Assembly: GCF_000741535.1 (NCBI RefSeq)
Contig: NZ_JGYQ01000015.1
Coordinates: forward strand, 1 to 64,000
DNA length: 64,000 nucleotides
Direction: 5' to 3'
Source of the DNA: Bifidobacterium boum
Lineage (GTDB): Bacteria; Actinomycetota; Actinomycetes; Actinomycetales; Bifidobacteriaceae
The translations under genes were made by a program, and so were the position numbers. Below are positions 61,292 through 64,000 of this stretch, piece after piece. How positions within the stretch are numbered: position 1 is the first letter of the stretch; the number at the start of each line of letters is the position of its first letter. Below the pieces are notes generated by a model. It was given only the letters and a program-made list of their open reading frames with translations. It searched no databases and was not told the origin of the DNA.

Positions 61292-62694
61292 AAAAGATAG
61301 CATTCTTTTGTATTCCCGCTCACGGTCATACCAATCCTATGCTTCCCGTTGCGTCTGAATTAGTCAAACGCGGCAATACTGTCAGGTTTTATTCGTTCGA
61401 TGAGTTTGAGAACAAAATAAAGGCGACAGGCGCGGACTTCGTTTCGTGCAACGCATTCCTCGGCGAATTAACGGAAACGGAAGAAGCAGGACTTAAAAAT
61501 GTTTCCACTACGGAAATGACGATTCAGGATATCCGTATTACTCTTAGTATGGACGCTTTTCTTGATGAAGAATTCAAAACCTTTCAGCCCGATGTCGTGT
61601 ATGCCGATTCCGTCTGTTTCTGGGGCAAGCTGAACGCATGGAAACACAATGTTCCGTTGGTCGTTTCGACAAGCACATTTGCATTCAATCAGATGGCTTC
61701 GCAATATATGAAAAACTCCCCCAAGGAACTTGCGGATATGGTTTTCGGGCTGCCGAAAATATCAAAGGAACTGAAAATGCTTAAACCTTACGGGTACAAG
61801 GTAAAGAACGCATTGTCTCTTGTTCAGAGTGATAACAAAACCGACTCGGTTGTTTATACATCAGAAAGATTTCAACCGTATTCCGAAAGCTTTTCTGACC
61901 ACTATGTCTTTGTAGGTCCATCTGTGTTTTCAAAGATTGAGCCGGACAAAGAAAAGGAAAGGCCGCTCGTATATATTTCAATGGGAACGGTTATAAACGA
62001 CAGACCTGATTTTTATGCCAAATGCATTGATGCTCTCAAAGACGAAAAGGTTGATGTCATAATCTCCTGCGGAAATGCACTTGATATTTCCGTTCTCGGT
62101 GAACTGCCCGAAAATATTAAAGTATATCCTTATGTTGATCAGCTTGATGTTTTGTCAAGAGTGGACGCATTTATCACACACTGCGGCATGAACAGCGTTT
62201 CTGAAAGTCTGTATATGGCGACACCGATGATTCTGTATCCGCAGACAAGCGAACAGCAGGCGGTTGCAAGACGTGCAAAAGAAATCGGGGCGGGAGTTAT
62301 GCTTACAAACGATTCGGTTCATGGAATCCGTTCTGCGGTTCTTGAAATACTTAACAATAATACTTACGCCGCAGGAGCTAAGGAATGCAGCGAAGATTTT
62401 CGCTCGTGTTCGGGAACTGTCGGAGCGGCAGCTTTTATTGAAAATGCTCCGCACGAATCCGAGGGTGTTGATATTTTAGAAGAACTAAATAAATCGAACG
62501 GCAAAATTCAGATTTTGTATTGGCTGGCTGCTACCGCACTGGTTGTTCTTTTCGGACTGCTGACAAGCTGGAAATACGTCTGGATTATAGGAATTGCTGC
62601 GGGAGTACTATCAACGCCGATAATCAAGGCGATACAGAAGAAAAAATATAATTCCTTTGTTGAAAAATATGGAAAGAAAAGAAAAAATGATTAG
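61288..62694 (+). CDS. Macrolide-type (GT1) glycosyltransferase with C-terminal membrane anchor
   Basis: 468 aa. GT1/MGT family as in UDP-glucose-dependent macrolide glycosyltransferases: the N-terminal FCIPAHGHTNPMLPVASEL (acceptor-side HGHxNP motif), VYISMGTVINDRP, and the sugar-nucleotide site ITHCGMNSVSESLYMATPMI followed by PQTSEQ. Residues about 1-400 are the enzyme. The end has two hydrophobic helices (LYWLAATALVVLFGLLTSW; VWIIGIAAGVLSTPII) and a Lys-rich tail, an unusual anchor. It could inactivate a lipophilic drug or glycosylate a lipid. Strongly AT-rich codons; acquired from Firmicutes by inference. Confidence 0.85.
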   Translation: MKKIAFFCIPAHGHTNPMLPVASELVKRGNTVRFYSFDEFENKIKATGADFVSCNAFLGELTETEEAGLKNVSTTEMTIQDIRITLSMDAFLDEEFKTFQPDVVYADSVCFWGKLNAWKHNVPLVVSTSTFAFNQMASQYMKNSPKELADMVFGLPKISKELKMLKPYGYKVKNALSLVQSDNKTDSVVYTSERFQPYSESFSDHYVFVGPSVFSKIEPDKEKERPLVYISMGTVINDRPDFYAKCIDALKDEKVDVIISCGNALDISVLGELPENIKVYPYVDQLDVLSRVDAFITHCGMNSVSESLYMATPMILYPQTSEQQAVARRAKEIGAGVMLTNDSVHGIRSAVLEILNNNTYAAGAKECSEDFRSCSGTVGAAAFIENAPHESEGVDILEELNKSNGKIQILYWLAATALVVLFGLLTSWKYVWIIGIAAGVLSTPIIKAIQKKKYNSFVEKYGKKRKND

Positions 62695-62737
62695 GCTATT
62701 AATTTAGGTTTGCTAAATATTTTGCACACCCGCGTTA

Positions 62738-62812
62738 ATGTATGATACCGCAGGAATTGACATTGACACCCCGACATTTATAGATGATTTCGAATACGCT
62801 TTCTGGCAATAA
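62738..62812 (+). other. Short ORF remnant behind the glycosyltransferase
   Basis: 24 codons (MYDTAGIDIDTPTFIDDF and a short end) with protein-like composition but no start signal or family. It may be the stump of a gene lost by deletion. Confidence 0.25.
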
Positions 62813-62851
62813 AATCTGCCTTATCGAAAAGATTATAAACTAATACCATGT

Positions 62852-62892
62852 AACGGCGGGATAGTGCTATTATCCCGCCGTTGTTCTTTTTT
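62852..62892. terminator. Bidirectional terminator between glycosyltransferase and relaxase
   Basis: AACGGCGGGATA (62852-62863) / TATCCCGCCGTT (62871-62882), then TTTTTT at 62886-62892 on the plus strand; strong rho-independent form serving convergent genes. Confidence 0.8.
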
Positions 62893-64000
62893 ACCGTTCA
62901 TGCTCATGCTTCCGTGTCGGCTGTTCTCTGCCGTTTTCTTCTTTCAGAATACTGTAAACATTCCTGCGGATTTGCTCCACTTCCTTGACCTCATCTTTGA
63001 GCGTGTAATACTGTTGGGTCAGTAGTTTCTTCTCGCCGCTTAGCTTGTCGCGTTCCGCTTTCCACACCTTGGAATACCTGTCTTGCCGTTCATCACGGCG
63101 TTCAGATAGCGTTCTGCGGCTTCGTAGTGGGTCAGTTCCATGCGGTGGCTTTCGTAAAACGCTTCCTGCTTTTTCGGCTTCTGCTGTTTGTATTTTCTGT
63201 AAATATCGCGGTACTGAAAATACTTCTCGGCATTTGAAATATGCTCGTCAAGGGTTTTCAATCGCCTGTCTATGGGTTTCAGTTTTTCCGCAATGCTGCG
63301 CTGCTTGCCGTACATATCCTCAACCTTTTCTTCCAGTCCCGCCATATCCTTAATGTCGTTTGTCTGCAAAAACATCAGCATATTCGCAGCCGCTTTCAGA
63401 TTGTGGATAGTGGTGTATCGGCTCTGTTTTCCGCTTTGTTCACGCTTTGACAAGATACCCTGTATCACGTCGGCAAGGGTGGGCGGTTCGGTGTTGGCAG
63501 CTTCTTCTTTCAGCCAGTTTTGCAGCTTGGATATACGCGCTTTAAGCTGCCGCAAACGCTGATTTGTGACTTCGATTTCTCGGTTGAGGTTGCCGCGCTC
63601 GGTGCGTATTCCTCGCTTCTCCATCTGAAAAGCCGCCACGCCTAAATGAACGGTGGGGATTTGGTCTATCCCTTGCCGCGCATAGCTGCGGTGATCTATA
63701 CGCTCGGCGTGTCCGTTCTGTTCCAATGCCCGATTGCAGATTTCAGCCCATGCCGACCGCCATTCCTCCGCTTTTGTCTGCTCGTTCCAATCGGTGGCGG
63801 GAATGGATTTGCATTTGTAGGAACGCTTTTTCGGGTCATAGATTTTGTTTCCGTCCCTGTCAAGAATATACTCTTTTTTCTGTTTTACTCCCCATGTGCC
63901 GTCCTGCTCAATGGGGCGTATCGTCAGCATAATATGGGCGTGAGGGTTGCCGTCCTCTTTGTCGTGTATGGCTATGTCAGCGCACATTCCCACATTTACA
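62891..64000 (-). pseudogene. MobA/MobL-family relaxase, 3' portion, frameshifted and cut by window edge
   Basis: The frame enters at the window edge (VNVGMCADIAIHDKEDGNPHAHIMLTIRP spans the region) and holds the relaxase metal-binding HxH motif NPHAHIML. A long coiled-coil-like region and the AAERYLNAVMNGKTG block follow. At 63067-63072 (CCTTGG, expected CCTTTGG) one base is missing. The proper end continues in another frame: KVWKAERDKL, LTQQYYTLKDEVKEVEQIRR, stopping at 62891. Without the shift it ends abruptly at 63040. MobA/MobL relaxases nick oriT of mobilizable plasmids and integrative elements. The loss is confined to the C-terminal tail, so the enzyme might still work. Confidence 0.85.

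Larger units (their letters stand above)
60990..64000. mobile_element. AT-rich mobilizable element of Firmicutes character (continues past the window)
   Basis: From about 60990 rightward the composition shifts to markedly AT-rich, codon use changes, and promoters and ribosome-binding sites become of the strong clostridial type (TTGACA-17-TATGAT; TTGGAGGTGA). Genes: AbrB-like repressor, glycosyltransferase, MobA/MobL relaxase. The left boundary is placed by composition only. Confidence 0.7.

Overview
The window is chromosomal DNA of a Bifidobacterium (high-GC actinobacterium; the B. longum/breve group is a guess). The evidence is the content of the core: an oxidative pentose-phosphate set (zwf-opcA, pgl, gnd), the class Ib ribonucleotide reductase nrdHIEF, paired YhgE/Pip membrane proteins and livKHMGF. 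Mobile DNA lies at both ends and an IS607-type insertion sits at 53.6-55.5 kb.

Layout. 1-4.9 kb: a decayed integrated element with an IS1249-like transposase fragment, a lysozyme-like remnant, a DUF3800 gene, a frameshifted tyrosine integrase, a frameshifted ParA with two small partners, and a duplicated tRNA 3' end as probable attachment site. 5.3-15.2 kb: a membrane-anchored protein, an MTA/SAH-nucleosidase-like enzyme with an altered active site, zwf-opcA, pgl plus an MFS exporter, an unusually structured 1.1-kb intergenic region, and gnd. 15.5-19.8 kb: nrdHIEF behind two NrdR-like boxes. 20-28.4 kb: a CmpB-type membrane protein, a Pro/Ala-rich membrane protein, two YhgE/Pip proteins and a TetR regulator. 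28.6-36.7 kb: a seven-gene iron-import operon (FTR1 permease, P19/Tp34 lipoprotein, DUF2318 protein, two FtsX/MacB-like permeases, ATPase, FMN-binding lipoprotein). An apbE gene that could flavinylate the last of these lies 3 kb further on. 37-46.3 kb: a GPH-like transporter, a small secreted protein, apbE and livKHMGF. 47-53.3 kb: a Fic protein behind twin palindromes, then a MarR-controlled heterodimeric ABC exporter. 53.6-55.5 kb: IS607-type tnpA/tnpB. 55.6-60.9 kb: HxlR/oxidoreductase pair, OFA-family transporter, aldo/keto reductase and a PhzA/B-like protein. 61-64 kb: an AT-rich element of Firmicutes character with an AbrB-like repressor, a membrane-anchored macrolide-type glycosyltransferase and a MobA/MobL relaxase that runs off the window.

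Hidden structure. Three parS-like ParB sites (one perfect 16-mer, one perfect 14-mer, one with a single mismatch) lie inside an extra loop of the aldo/keto reductase gene, suggesting a chromosome-partition locus near oriC. At least three families of short dispersed palindromic repeats occupy the intergenic spaces. Every frameshift seen lies in mobile segments and most are in homopolymer runs; the core genes are open, which fits decay better than sequencing noise.
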